Shown here: piece by piece, positions 1 through 7,532 of the stretch
Position numbering within the stretch: position 1 is the stretch's first letter
Layout: every line of letters begins with the position of its first letter
NCBI RefSeq assembly: GCF_051958935.1
Contig: NZ_JBQCFP010000104.1
Coordinates: 1 to 41,077 of the forward strand
Direction of reading: 5' to 3'
Length of the DNA: 41,077 nt
Origin: Dokdonella_A sp051958935
Lineage (GTDB): Bacteria > Pseudomonadota > Gammaproteobacteria > Xanthomonadales > Rhodanobacteraceae
The notes under the pieces: generated by a model
The model's database searches: none
What the model was told of the DNA's origin: nothing
The model's input: only the letters and a program-made list of their open reading frames with translations
Made by a program: the position numbers and the translations under genes

Positions 1-224
1 TCGCCGCGGTCGAGCGCTTCTGCGACGGCCTCACGCGCTTCCTCATGACCGTGTCCTGGGGTGGCTACGAATCGCTCGCGTTCCCGGTGTGCGCGGTGTT
101 CCCGCGCGACGCGGCGATGCGGCCGCCGCAGGGCGTGCCGCTCAACCTCGTGCGCCTCTCGATCGGCCTGGAAGAAGCCGACGTGCTCATCGCCGACCTC
201 GACGCGGCACTGCAGCGCTTGTAG
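1..224 (+). CDS. Cys/Met metabolism PLP-dependent enzyme, C-terminal fragment
   Basis: The gene enters from the left edge; its frame is read from base 3 and ends with TAG at 222-224. The 73 visible residues carry the SWGGYESL segment followed by VRLSIGLEEADVLIADL. That is the conserved C-terminus of the trans-sulfuration family (cystathionine gamma-synthase, cystathionine beta- or gamma-lyase, O-acetylhomoserine sulfhydrylase). These enzymes use pyridoxal phosphate to make or break C-S bonds in the cytoplasm. The Lys that binds PLP lies outside the window, so the exact reaction cannot be assigned. Confidence 0.85.
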   Translation, partial: AAVERFCDGLTRFLMTVSWGGYESLAFPVCAVFPRDAAMRPPQGVPLNLVRLSIGLEEADVLIADLDAALQRL

Positions 225-238
225 CGGCGACGCCGTGC

Positions 239-658
239 CTACACGCCGAAAAGGCGCCAGCAGAGCGCGAACGTGGCGCCTGCGAACGCGAATAGCAGCA
301 GCGATATCAGCTTGAGCAGCCGCGCCGTGCGAAGCGCCGCGTCGCCGGTGCGCACGGGCGTGTCGCGCAGCACGCGCGCCCCCGCGACCGGCCAGCGTTG
401 CTGCGCCGCGGCGGCCCGCGCGCGAAGCAGCGCATGGATCGCGAGTGCGAGGAGACACGTCGAACCGATCGCCGCGGCGATGCCGATCCAGTGGCGCATC
501 TGCACGACGAGCGCCTGCGTCGAGACGGCGGCGGCGCGCTCGGTCAGCCAGCGTTCCCCGAAGAACACGCACGCCGCCGCTGCGGGCACCGCGAGGGCCA
601 GCACGATCGCGGTGGTTCGGCGCAGGCGTACGTCGGCGCGCTGGATCTCTCTCGTCAT
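239..658 (-). CDS. small inner-membrane protein of unknown function
   Basis: This 139-residue protein starts at MTREIQRAD. It has three clear hydrophobic segments, at about residues 16-34, 57-77 and 115-138, separated by Arg-rich stretches, so it is probably an inner-membrane protein. I do not recognise a family. The open frame extends far upstream on the minus strand, but that part is antisense to the lipoprotein gene at 761. This ATG is preferred because it follows a G-rich stretch and a TATAGT box 23-28 bases upstream. It is divergent from the gene at 761. Confidence 0.7.
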   Translation of the reverse strand: MTREIQRADVRLRRTTAIVLALAVPAAAACVFFGERWLTERAAAVSTQALVVQMRHWIGIAAAIGSTCLLALAIHALLRARAAAAQQRWPVAGARVLRDTPVRTGDAALRTARLLKLISLLLFAFAGATFALCWRLFGV

Positions 659-680
659 GCCACCCCCGGGAAGTGCGCGC

Positions 681-754
681 ACTATAGCGAGCGTCGCGGC
701 CGCGCGATGCGCCGTCCGTCGCCGAATCGCCGCGCTGGTCGCGGCTGCTATCCT
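681..754. promoter_or_regulatory. divergent promoter region
   Basis: Two -10-like boxes face away from each other. TATAGT on the minus strand (686 to 681) gives a leader of about 16 nt to the membrane-protein gene starting at 658. TATCCT on the plus strand (749-754) lies six bases before the ATG at 761, so that transcript would be leaderless. No convincing -35 boxes were seen. Confidence 0.45.
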
Positions 755-760
755 TGCGCG

Positions 761-1684
761 ATGGACATCCGCCCTTCGCTCGCCGCGCTGCTCGCGCTCA
801 CGCTCGCTGCCTGCCACAGCCTCGGCCGCCCCTCTCCCGGCGCCGCTTCGGCGATCGCTTCGCCGATGCCGGGCACATACGACAACCACGAACAAGTCTG
901 GAGCGCACGCGAGAATCCGTCGCTGATCGCGCCGCCACACGTGCTCGTCGCCATCGCCGATGCGCCGCGCGAAGGCTGGATGGTCTGGGATGTGCGCCTC
1001 GATGCGGCGACGCCGCTCGAGGCCACGTGGGCACTGCGCGAGACGGCGGATTCTGACGGCAGCATCACTTGGCTGCCGTACCGCACGACGGTCGCGCAGC
1101 CGGCGCGCGGCAAGGACTTCGACGCTGCGCAATGGGCGCCACTGGACGCATGCGCGCTGCGCGGCCGCAGCGGCGCACACGGCCTGCAGCTCGCCGCGGA
1201 CGCGAACGCGTGCGCCGTGCTCGCGCCCGGTATCGGCACGGGCGCGGCGCTGTTGCCGCTCGGCGTCGAGCGCAGCGGTGAATGGCTGAAGCTGCGCCTG
1301 TACGTGGACCAGGCACGCGGCGCCGATGCGCGCGAAGAACTCCGGCGCGTCCATCGCTTCGCCGGCTGGGCCGCGCTCAACGGCGCCGGCCCGACCGCGG
1401 CTGCCGACAGCAGCGACTGGCACATGGATCGCAAGGTGGCCCTCGGCAGCGAGGGCGGCCGCTACGCGCTCGCCTATCGCGACGGGCGGCCGTCGGGCTA
1501 TTCGCTCCTGCTCGAGCGCCTGACCTATCGCGACGGCAATGTGCCGGTGCTGAAGCTCTCGGTGGTCGACGACGCGGGTGGCCGCACGCTCGCCTATGCG
1601 TGGGCGAACCCCGAAGCGACGCGCATCGGCATCAACCTCGGCTGGGTGCAGGTCGGCCTGGAGCTCGGCGATGACGAACGCTGA
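761..1684 (+). CDS. CpcT/CpeT-like lipoprotein
   Basis: This 307-residue protein begins with a lipoprotein signal peptide (MDIRPSLAALLALTLAAC, lipobox LAAC at 15-18), so it is probably a periplasm-facing lipoprotein. Residues from about 33 on (MPGTYDNHEQVW) resemble the start of the CpcT/CpeT fold, which attaches bilins to phycobiliproteins in cyanobacteria. Non-photosynthetic proteobacteria carry homologues of unknown role. The last 90 residues (SDWHMDRKVAL to the end) look like a separate beta-rich tail. The longer open frame upstream is rejected because the signal peptide and TATCCT box fit this ATG. Its end overlaps csaA by 14 bp. Confidence 0.6.
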   Translation: MDIRPSLAALLALTLAACHSLGRPSPGAASAIASPMPGTYDNHEQVWSARENPSLIAPPHVLVAIADAPREGWMVWDVRLDAATPLEATWALRETADSDGSITWLPYRTTVAQPARGKDFDAAQWAPLDACALRGRSGAHGLQLAADANACAVLAPGIGTGAALLPLGVERSGEWLKLRLYVDQARGADAREELRRVHRFAGWAALNGAGPTAAADSSDWHMDRKVALGSEGGRYALAYRDGRPSGYSLLLERLTYRDGNVPVLKLSVVDDAGGRTLAYAWANPEATRIGINLGWVQVGLELGDDER

Positions 1685-2024
1685 AGCGGCCGCGACCACG
1701 ATCAGTTGGGCGGACTTCGAAAAGGTGCTGATCGTCGCGGGCACGGTCACGCGCGTGGAGGCATTTCCCGAAGCGCGCTCGCCGGCCTGGAAGATCTGGG
1801 TCGATTTCGGCCCCTGGGGCGAGAAGAAGACCAGCGCGCGCGTCGCGCATCTCTACACGGCCGCGGACCTCGTCGGGCGCCAGGTGGTCGGCGTGATCAA
1901 TTTCCCCGAGAAGCAGATCGGGCCGTTCCGCTCGCAGTTCCTGCTCACCGGCTTCCCGACCGAGGCTGGCGTCGTGTTGACCGCGATCGAGCGCCCCGTG
2001 CCGAACGGTACGCGCCTGGCTTGA
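1671..2024 (+). CDS. csaA: CsaA-type tRNA-binding domain protein
   Basis: This 117-residue protein matches the small CsaA family (EMAP-II/Trbp111-like OB fold), which binds tRNA and has been described as an export-related chaperone in Bacillus. Visible hallmarks are GTVTRVEAFPEARSPAWKIWVDFG near the N-terminus, then VINFPEKQIGPFRSQFLLTGF. The length is usual for the family. The ATG overlaps the end of the lipoprotein gene by 14 bp and has GGAG seven bases upstream (1660-1663), so the two genes are probably translationally coupled. Confidence 0.88.
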   Translation: MTNAEAAATTISWADFEKVLIVAGTVTRVEAFPEARSPAWKIWVDFGPWGEKKTSARVAHLYTAADLVGRQVVGVINFPEKQIGPFRSQFLLTGFPTEAGVVLTAIERPVPNGTRLA

Positions 2025-2093
2025 GCGCGCGCCGGCGGAACCGGCAAACCGTATTTCCTCGATCATTCCTTCTCCGTCGAGGATTCGACCAAG

Positions 2094-2384
2094 GTGATGC
2101 GCGAATTGCAGAAGGCCGGCACGCGGCTGGCGGTGGAAGTGCGCTTCGTAGAACGGATGACCGATGGCCACCATAGTTCCGAACGCGGGCTGGTGCGCAC
2201 GACGATGACCGAGGCGGGCAAGGACGCGCGCACGCGCTACAGCCGCTTCCACGCCATCTCGCGCCTCGAGGCAGGGCGCTGGCGCGTACTCACCGAGTAC
2301 CGAACGCCCGCTGGATCGGACGCGGCGGAGGCTTTCGCCGCCGCGTTTCCGGTCGACAATGTCGCGGCCGCGCTGAAGGAGTAG
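2094..2384 (+). CDS. hypothetical protein, possibly an N-terminally truncated NTF2/DUF4440-like remnant
   Basis: The annotated start is GTG at 2094 (ATG at 2097 is the alternative), giving 96 residues that end in AAALKE. The same frame is open back to 2025, directly after the csaA stop. That stretch reads like protein (GKPYFLDHSFSVEDSTK) but has no ATG, GTG or TTG. The end (SRFHAISRLEAGRWRVLTEYR) resembles the last strands of SnoaL/DUF4440 domains, where a gRW motif is common. It is therefore either a real small gene or what is left after loss of a 5' end. No function is assigned. Confidence 0.45.
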   Translation: MMRELQKAGTRLAVEVRFVERMTDGHHSSERGLVRTTMTEAGKDARTRYSRFHAISRLEAGRWRVLTEYRTPAGSDAAEAFAAAFPVDNVAAALKE

Positions 2385-2413
2385 CGCGGCCTCGTCGAGG
2401 GCCGGGCGGTGGA

Positions 2414-3610
2414 TCAGAGCGCTTCGAAGATGCCCGCCGCACCCATGCCGGTGCCGATGCACATCGTGACCATGCCGTACTTCTGCTTCCGGCGGCGCAG
2501 CCCGTGCAGCAGCGTCGCGGCGCGTATTGCGCCTGTCGCGCCGAGCGGATGGCCGAGCGCGATCGCGCCACCGAGCGGGTTCACCTTGGCGGGATCGAGG
2601 CCGACGTCGCGGATCACCGCGAGTGCCTGCGCGGCGAATGCTTCGTTGAGTTCGATCCAGTCGAGCTGGTCCTGCTTCAGGCCCGCCTGCGCCAGCGCCT
2701 TGGGGATCGCCGCGATCGGGCCGATGCCCATGATCTCCGGCTTCACGCCTGCGACGGAAAAGCCGACGAAGCGCGCGATCGGCGTGAGGCCATGCTGCTT
2801 GATCGCCTTCTCGCTCGCGAGCAGCAGCGCGCCGGCGCCGTCGGACATCTGCGAGGCATTGCCCGCGGTCACGCTGCCGCCCATGCGGAACACCGGCTTG
2901 AGCTTGGCAAGCCCTTCAAGGCTCGTGTCCTTGCGCGGGCCTTCGTCGATCGCGATCACGCGCGCGTCGTCGCGGATCGCGCGCGCCGCAAGGTCGGGGT
3001 AGTGGTCGGCGAGCGTGAACGGCGAGATCTCGTCGGCGAATTCGCCGGCTGCGATCGCCGCGAGCGCTTTCTGGTGCGAGGCGAGCGCGAATGCGTCCTG
3101 GTCTTCGCGGCTGACCTTCCACTGTTCGGCGACCTTTTCGGCGGTAATGCCCATGCCGTAGGCGATCGCGACGTTCTCGTCGCTGAACGCGGCAGGGTTC
3201 ATCGCGATCTTGTGGCCCATCATCGGCACCATGCTCATGCTCTCGGTGCCGCCGGCGAGCATGAGGTCGGCTTCGCCGAGGCGGATGCGGTCGGCGGCCA
3301 TCGCGATCGCCTGCACCCCCGACGAACAGAAGCGATTGATGGTCACGCCCGGCACGCTGTCGGGCAGGCCCGCGAGCAGCACACCGATACGCGCGACGTT
3401 CATGCCTTGCTCGGCCTCGGGCATCGCGCAGCCGATGACCGCGTCGCCGATCGCCGCGGGGTCGATGCCGGGTGCTTTCTCGATCGCGGCGCGGATCACG
3501 TGCGCGAGCAGGTCGTCGGGACGGGTGTGGCGGAATACACCGCGCGGCGCCTTGCCGACCGGTGTGCGCACGGCGGAGACGATGTAGGCGTCCTGGATTT
3601 GGCGGGTCAT
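2414..3610 (-). CDS. fadA: acetyl-CoA acyltransferase (thiolase)
   Basis: This 398-residue thiolase has all the catalytic landmarks: nucleophile Cys95 in NRFCSSGVQ, His354 in GGAIALGHPLGATG, and Cys384 in CIGTGMGAAGIFE. The enzyme cleaves 3-ketoacyl-CoA with CoA to release acetyl-CoA, the last step of beta-oxidation, in the cytoplasm. It lies 103 bp downstream of the FadB-like gene on the same strand and is probably co-transcribed with it as the two halves of a fatty-acid oxidation complex. The symbol rests on context; an acetyl-CoA-specific thiolase remains possible. Confidence 0.9.
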   Translation of the reverse strand: MTRQIQDAYIVSAVRTPVGKAPRGVFRHTRPDDLLAHVIRAAIEKAPGIDPAAIGDAVIGCAMPEAEQGMNVARIGVLLAGLPDSVPGVTINRFCSSGVQAIAMAADRIRLGEADLMLAGGTESMSMVPMMGHKIAMNPAAFSDENVAIAYGMGITAEKVAEQWKVSREDQDAFALASHQKALAAIAAGEFADEISPFTLADHYPDLAARAIRDDARVIAIDEGPRKDTSLEGLAKLKPVFRMGGSVTAGNASQMSDGAGALLLASEKAIKQHGLTPIARFVGFSVAGVKPEIMGIGPIAAIPKALAQAGLKQDQLDWIELNEAFAAQALAVIRDVGLDPAKVNPLGGAIALGHPLGATGAIRAATLLHGLRRRKQKYGMVTMCIGTGMGAAGIFEAL

Positions 3611-3629
3611 GGGGAGGTCCTGAAGAATA

Positions 3630-3709
3630 GGGCTGAGGGCTGAGGGCCTGGGGCTGAAGAGCGGGGGATCGGGACGCTGCTGTGCAGCCCTCGGCCCCCC
3701 GGCCCTCGC
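3630..3709. repeat. intergenic heptamer repeat with inverted arm
   Basis: From 3630 the plus strand runs in seven-base steps: GGGCTGA, GGGCTGA, GGGCCTG, GGGCTGA, AGAGCGG, GGGATCG. The right side (AGCCCTCGGCCCC, 3686-3698, then GGCCCTCG) is nearly the reverse complement of the left, so the mRNA between fadB and fadA could form a long imperfect hairpin. G-runs every seven bases could also form a quadruplex on the plus strand. Confidence 0.6.
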
Positions 3710-3713
3710 TCGT

Positions 3714-6089
3714 TCAATTGCGCAACGGCTTGCCGGTCGCGAGCATGTGGGCGATGCGCTCCTGCGTCTTCGGCATCTGCGCGAGTTCGAAGAAGTGCTT
3801 GCGTTCGAGGTCGAGCAGCCACTGCTCGTCGACCTGCGACCCGCGCTCGATCGCGCCCCCGCACAGCACTTCGCCGATGCGCGTGGCGATGACGTCGTCG
3901 TGCGCGGAAATGAAGCGGCCCTCGAGCATGTTGACGAGCGCCATCCGCAAGGTCGCGAGGCCGACGTCGCCGGCGACCGTGACCGCGTTCGCCGGCAGCG
4001 GCGGACGGTAGCCGGCCTCGGCCATCGCCGCGGCGACCTGCTTGGCGACGTGGAGCAACTCGAAGGCGTTGAACACGACGACGTCGTCCGGGCGCAGCAA
4101 GCCAAGCTGCTTCGCCTCGAGCGCGCTGCCCGAGGTCTTCGCCTGCGCGACGGCCTCGAACATGCGCTTGATCTCCGGGAACACGTCGCCGTCGACGGGG
4201 CGCTGCGATGCGCGCACGGCGATTTCCTTGAGGCCTCCGCCCGCGGGGAGCAGGCCGACGCCCGCTTCGACGAGGCCGATGTAGCTCTCGAGCGCCGCAA
4301 CCGTGCGCGCGCAGTGCATCTGGAATTCGCAGCCGCCGCCGAGCGCGAGGCCGCGCACGGCCGCGACCACCGGCACGAGCGAATACTTGATGCGCTGGCT
4401 CGTCTTCTGGAAGTTCGCGATCATCGACTCGAGCTTGGCGATCTGGCCCGACTGCACGAAGCGGAGCATGCCCTTGAGGTCCGCGCCGGCGGAGAACGCC
4501 TTGTCGCTGTCCTGCCAGATCACGACCGCGTCGAGGTTCTTCTCGGCGTAGTCGATCGCGCTCTGGATGCCCTCGAGCACCGCGTCATTGACCGTGTTCA
4601 TCTTGGTCTTGAACGAAAGGATGCCGACGCGCTCGTCGCCGAAGCGCCACAGGCGCACGCCATCGTTCTCCCACAGCGTCGTACCGGTGTCGAACGTCTC
4701 GCCGACGAGCGCATCCGGGAACAGCTGGCGCGCGTAGACCGGATGCCTCGAGCGCGGTTCGTCCTGGCCGGTGCGCGGCGAATAGGAGCCGCCGGCGTGG
4801 TGCACGCCATCGACCTGGCCGACCCAGGCCGGCAGCGGCGCGCTGCTCATCGCCTTGCCGGCCGCGATGTCCTCGGCGATCCACTGGGCGACGTCGGTCC
4901 AGCCGGCGGTCTGCCAGGTCTCGAACGGACCGAGCTTCCAGCCGTAGCCCCAACGGATCGCGAAGTCGACGTCGCGCGCGGTGTCGGCGATGTCGGCGAG
5001 GTGATAGGCGGAGTAGTGGAAAAGGTCGCGGAACACTGCCCACAGGAACTGCGCCTGCGGATCGGACGACGCGCGCAACTTGCCGAACTTCTCGGCGGGG
5101 TTCCTGATCGCGAGGAACGCGGCGACTTCGTCGGACGGCTTCGCGCCCGTCGGCACGTAGTCCTGTCTGGCGAGATCCAGCACCACGATGTCCTTGCCGC
5201 GCTTGGTATAGATCCCGGCGCCGGTCTTCTGGCCGAGTGCGCCCTTGGCGATCAGCGCCGACAGCCAGGCCGGCGACTGGAAGTGCGCATGCCAGGGATC
5301 ATCCGGCAGCGTGTCGGCCATCGTCTTGATCACGTGCGCCATCGTGTCGAGGCCGACGACGTCCGCAGTGCGATACGTCGCGCTCTTCGGTCGGCCGATC
5401 GCCGGGCCGGTCAGGGCGTCGACGAGGTCGAAGCCGAGGCCCGACTGGGCCGTGTGGTGCATCGTCGCGAGGATCGAGAACACGCCGATGCGGTTGCCGA
5501 TGAAGTTCGGCGTGTCCTTCGCGTGCACGACGCCCTTGCCGAGCGTGGTGGTAAGGAACGCCTCGAGGCCGGCGAGCACGTCGCGGTCGGTGCGGCGGTC
5601 GGGGATGAGTTCGACCAGGTGCATGTAGCGCGGTGGGTTGAAGAAGTGGATGCCGCTGAAGCGCGGTTGCAGCGAGGCCGGCAACGCGTCCGCGAGCGCA
5701 TTGATCGAAAGCCCGGACGTGTTGCTCGCGATTACTGCAGAATCAGAGACATACGGCGCAATCTTCTTGTAAAGGTCGAGCTTCCAGTCAAGGCGTTCCG
5801 CGATCGCCTCGATGATGAGATCGCAGCCGCGCAGCGCCTCGAGGTGCTCGTCGTAGTTCGCCGGCGTGATGCCCGCGACCTTCGACTTCTCCGCGAGCGG
5901 TGCCGGCGACAGCTTGGCGAGGTTCGCGACCGCCTTGAGCGCGATGCCGTTCTTGTCGCCGTCCTTCGCCGGCAGGTCGAACAGCAGCGTCTCGACGTCG
6001 GCATTGGCGAGGTGCGCGGCGATCTGCGCGCCCATGACGCCGGCGCCGAGCACGGCCGCCTTGCGGATACGGAGGGGCGGATGACTCAT
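3714..6089 (-). CDS. fadB: 3-hydroxyacyl-CoA dehydrogenase / enoyl-CoA hydratase
   Basis: This 791-residue bifunctional protein has its domains in FadN-like order, with the dehydrogenase first. The NAD motif GAGVMG lies at residues 15-20, and NTSGLSI and HFFNPPRYMHLVELI follow. The hydratase half is at about 510-720, with FSAGADLKGM, RGLALGGGCEF (oxyanion loop) and GLVEAGVGLLPAGGG (catalytic Glu). Classical E. coli FadB has the reverse order. It hydrates enoyl-CoA and oxidises the 3-hydroxyacyl-CoA, passing the product to the thiolase downstream. The start MSHPPLRIRK has GGAG nine bases upstream; the longer frame upstream has no support. Confidence 0.9.
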   Translation of the reverse strand: MSHPPLRIRKAAVLGAGVMGAQIAAHLANADVETLLFDLPAKDGDKNGIALKAVANLAKLSPAPLAEKSKVAGITPANYDEHLEALRGCDLIIEAIAERLDWKLDLYKKIAPYVSDSAVIASNTSGLSINALADALPASLQPRFSGIHFFNPPRYMHLVELIPDRRTDRDVLAGLEAFLTTTLGKGVVHAKDTPNFIGNRIGVFSILATMHHTAQSGLGFDLVDALTGPAIGRPKSATYRTADVVGLDTMAHVIKTMADTLPDDPWHAHFQSPAWLSALIAKGALGQKTGAGIYTKRGKDIVVLDLARQDYVPTGAKPSDEVAAFLAIRNPAEKFGKLRASSDPQAQFLWAVFRDLFHYSAYHLADIADTARDVDFAIRWGYGWKLGPFETWQTAGWTDVAQWIAEDIAAGKAMSSAPLPAWVGQVDGVHHAGGSYSPRTGQDEPRSRHPVYARQLFPDALVGETFDTGTTLWENDGVRLWRFGDERVGILSFKTKMNTVNDAVLEGIQSAIDYAEKNLDAVVIWQDSDKAFSAGADLKGMLRFVQSGQIAKLESMIANFQKTSQRIKYSLVPVVAAVRGLALGGGCEFQMHCARTVAALESYIGLVEAGVGLLPAGGGLKEIAVRASQRPVDGDVFPEIKRMFEAVAQAKTSGSALEAKQLGLLRPDDVVVFNAFELLHVAKQVAAAMAEAGYRPPLPANAVTVAGDVGLATLRMALVNMLEGRFISAHDDVIATRIGEVLCGGAIERGSQVDEQWLLDLERKHFFELAQMPKTQERIAHMLATGKPLRN

Positions 6090-6101
6090 GGAAGACTCCG
6101 G

Positions 6102-6115
6102 ATTCAAGAGTGAAT
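6102..6115. promoter_or_regulatory. possible weak operator upstream of fadB
   Basis: ATTCA-AGAG-TGAAT is a perfect inverted repeat 13 bases upstream of the fadB start. Its spacing (5-4-5) resembles the palindrome at the tetR start, but the half-sites differ, so binding by the same regulator is only a guess. Confidence 0.25.
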
Positions 6116-6239
6116 GTCGATGTTGCCGGCAATGTGTCGCCGACGACTTGTTGCTGTCGATGAAAAGTGCGGCCGAAGCCGTGAATACGTCACGAGGCCA
6201 AGCGCGACGCCGAAGCGGCAATCAGGGAAGATTCCACAG

Positions 6240-6878
6240 CTACGCCCTCAACCCGGCAGCCGCGAACCGCACGAGATGCAACGCGGCCTGCTCGCGATGG
6301 CTGCGCTCGCTGACGTCGCTCTTGCGCTTGATCATGCCGAAGTCGGCCATCGCATAGGTGAGGGCGCCGGCGACGATATCGAGGCGCCAGTACAGTTCTT
6401 CCTTCTCCAGGTGCGGCAGCAGGCGCGCGAATGCGGTCGCGAAATCGCGCAGCACGTGGCCGTAGTTGTCGGAAAGGAACTTGCGCAGGCGCTCGTCGTG
6501 TTCGGCGTAAGCCCGTGCGAGCACGCGCACGAAGGCAGCGCCACCGGCGCTGTCCATCGATTGCTCGAGGGCGGGACGGATGAACGCGTCGAGCACGTCC
6601 TCGAGTGTGTGGTCCGCGCGCGCCTGCACTGCGGCGAGCGCCGCGAGGCGGTGGCGGTTGAGCTCGTCGAGGCGGCGCCGGAACACCTCTTCGATGAGGC
6701 TTTCCTTCGAGCCGAAGTGGTAGTTCACCGCGGCGAGGTTGACCTTGGCGGCCGCGGTCACCTGGCGCAGCGACGCGCCCGCGAAACCGTGCCGGGCGAA
6801 CAGGGTTTCGGCGACGCCGAGGATGCGTTCCCTGGTGGAAAAGTTCGGGTTTGCGCTGCGCACGGTCCGGTCGAACAT
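6240..6878 (-). CDS. TetR-family regulator, PsrA-like
   Basis: This 212-residue protein has an N-terminal TetR helix-turn-helix at about residues 17-63 (RERILGVAETLFARHGFAG, then LRQVTAAAKVNLAAVNYHFGSKE) and a helical ligand-binding C-terminus. It sits 150 bp upstream of the fadB-fadA genes on the same strand. Its start codon is next to a 16-bp palindrome of the PsrA type (C/GAAAC-N-GTTTG/C). PsrA-type repressors respond to long-chain fatty acids or their CoA esters, so it probably represses itself and perhaps the fad genes. That role is inferred from context and operator. Confidence 0.8.
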   Translation of the reverse strand: MFDRTVRSANPNFSTRERILGVAETLFARHGFAGASLRQVTAAAKVNLAAVNYHFGSKESLIEEVFRRRLDELNRHRLAALAAVQARADHTLEDVLDAFIRPALEQSMDSAGGAAFVRVLARAYAEHDERLRKFLSDNYGHVLRDFATAFARLLPHLEKEELYWRLDIVAGALTYAMADFGMIKRKSDVSERSHREQAALHLVRFAAAGLRA

Positions 6879-6879
6879 G

Positions 6880-6895
6880 TCAAACGATCGTTTGA
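6880..6895. promoter_or_regulatory. PsrA-like operator at tetR
   Basis: TCAAACGATCGTTTGA is a perfect 16-bp palindrome one base upstream of the tetR ATG (minus strand, 6878). The core CAAAC-GATC-GTTTG fits the published PsrA consensus. A TAACAT box on the minus strand lies just beyond it, so the palindrome would cover the transcription start and the place where a ribosome binding site would be. This is a strong candidate for autorepression. Confidence 0.65.
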
Positions 6896-6956
6896 ATGTT
6901 AGGCGACTCGGCGCCGCCCGGTCAAACCTGCGAACGAGGCGGTGTCCATCGCGCCA

Positions 6957-6993
6957 TTAATTAGCTAGAATCTTGCGCGATAATGTGAGCTAA
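6957..6993 (+). promoter_or_regulatory. probable ndk promoter in an AT-rich island
   Basis: An AT-rich patch stands out in GC-rich DNA. It holds TTAATT (6957-6962), 16 bases, then GATAAT (6979-6984), with TAGAAT (6966-6971) as an alternative -10. TTAGCT (6961-6966) and AGCTAA (6988-6993) form an inverted repeat around it. The leader to ndk would be about 105 nt. Confidence 0.45.
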
Positions 6994-7095
6994 GCCCGCG
7001 GATTGGCGCGGATTTGGCGATATAACGGCATCCGGGCGCCCGAACGCGGCCCGAGCCGTCCCCCAGAAAACCGACCTGACTGGAGAAACCGGCAC

Positions 7096-7521
7096 ATGGC
7101 GCTGGAGCGCACCCTTTCGATCATCAAGCCCGATGCAGTGGCGAAGAACGTCATCGGCGAGATCTACACCCGCTTCGAGAAAGCGGGCCTCAGGATCATC
7201 GCGGCGAAGATGAAGCATCTTTCGCGCAAGGAAGCCGAAGGTTTCTACGCGGTCCACCGCGAGCGTCCGTTCTTCAACGCGCTCGTCGAATTCATGATCT
7301 CCGGCCCCGTGATGATCCAGGCGCTCGAAGGCGAGGGCGCCGTGCTGAAGAACCGCGAGCTGATGGGCGCGACCAATCCGAAGGACGCGGCGCCTGGCAC
7401 GATCCGTGCGGACTTCGCCAGTTCGATCGATGCCAATGCGGTACACGGCTCCGACGCGCTGGAAACCGCAAAGGTGGAAATCGCGTATTTCTTCGCCGAT
7501 ACCGAGATCAGCCCGCGCTGA
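7096..7521 (+). CDS. ndk: nucleoside diphosphate kinase
   Basis: This 141-residue protein starts MALERTLSIIKPDAV and has the catalytic phospho-histidine His117 in NAVHGSD, so it is full length for the family. It moves the gamma phosphate from ATP to other nucleoside diphosphates and balances NTP and dNTP pools in the cytoplasm. The rlmN gene follows 11 bp after its stop; ndk beside rlmN is the usual order in xanthomonads and many gammaproteobacteria. It is probably the first gene of the transcript, behind the AT-rich promoter region. Confidence 0.97.
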   Translation: MALERTLSIIKPDAVAKNVIGEIYTRFEKAGLRIIAAKMKHLSRKEAEGFYAVHRERPFFNALVEFMISGPVMIQALEGEGAVLKNRELMGATNPKDAAPGTIRADFASSIDANAVHGSDALETAKVEIAYFFADTEISPR

Positions 7522-7532
7522 AGGAAGCGATC

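Noticed and set aside
659..1750. N-terminal extension of the minus-strand frame ending at 239
   Set aside because: This part is antisense to the lipoprotein gene at 761. Membrane-protein character begins only at the ATG at 658.
2022..2384. Read-through from csaA into the next ORF, since both share a frame
   Set aside because: CsaA ends at the normal family length with PNGTRLA, so TGA at 2022 is its real stop. No read-through context was seen.
3747..6113. A 788-codon open frame on the plus strand
   Set aside because: It is antisense to the whole fadB gene and has no domain or start signal. GC-rich codon use on the minus strand keeps the antisense frame open.
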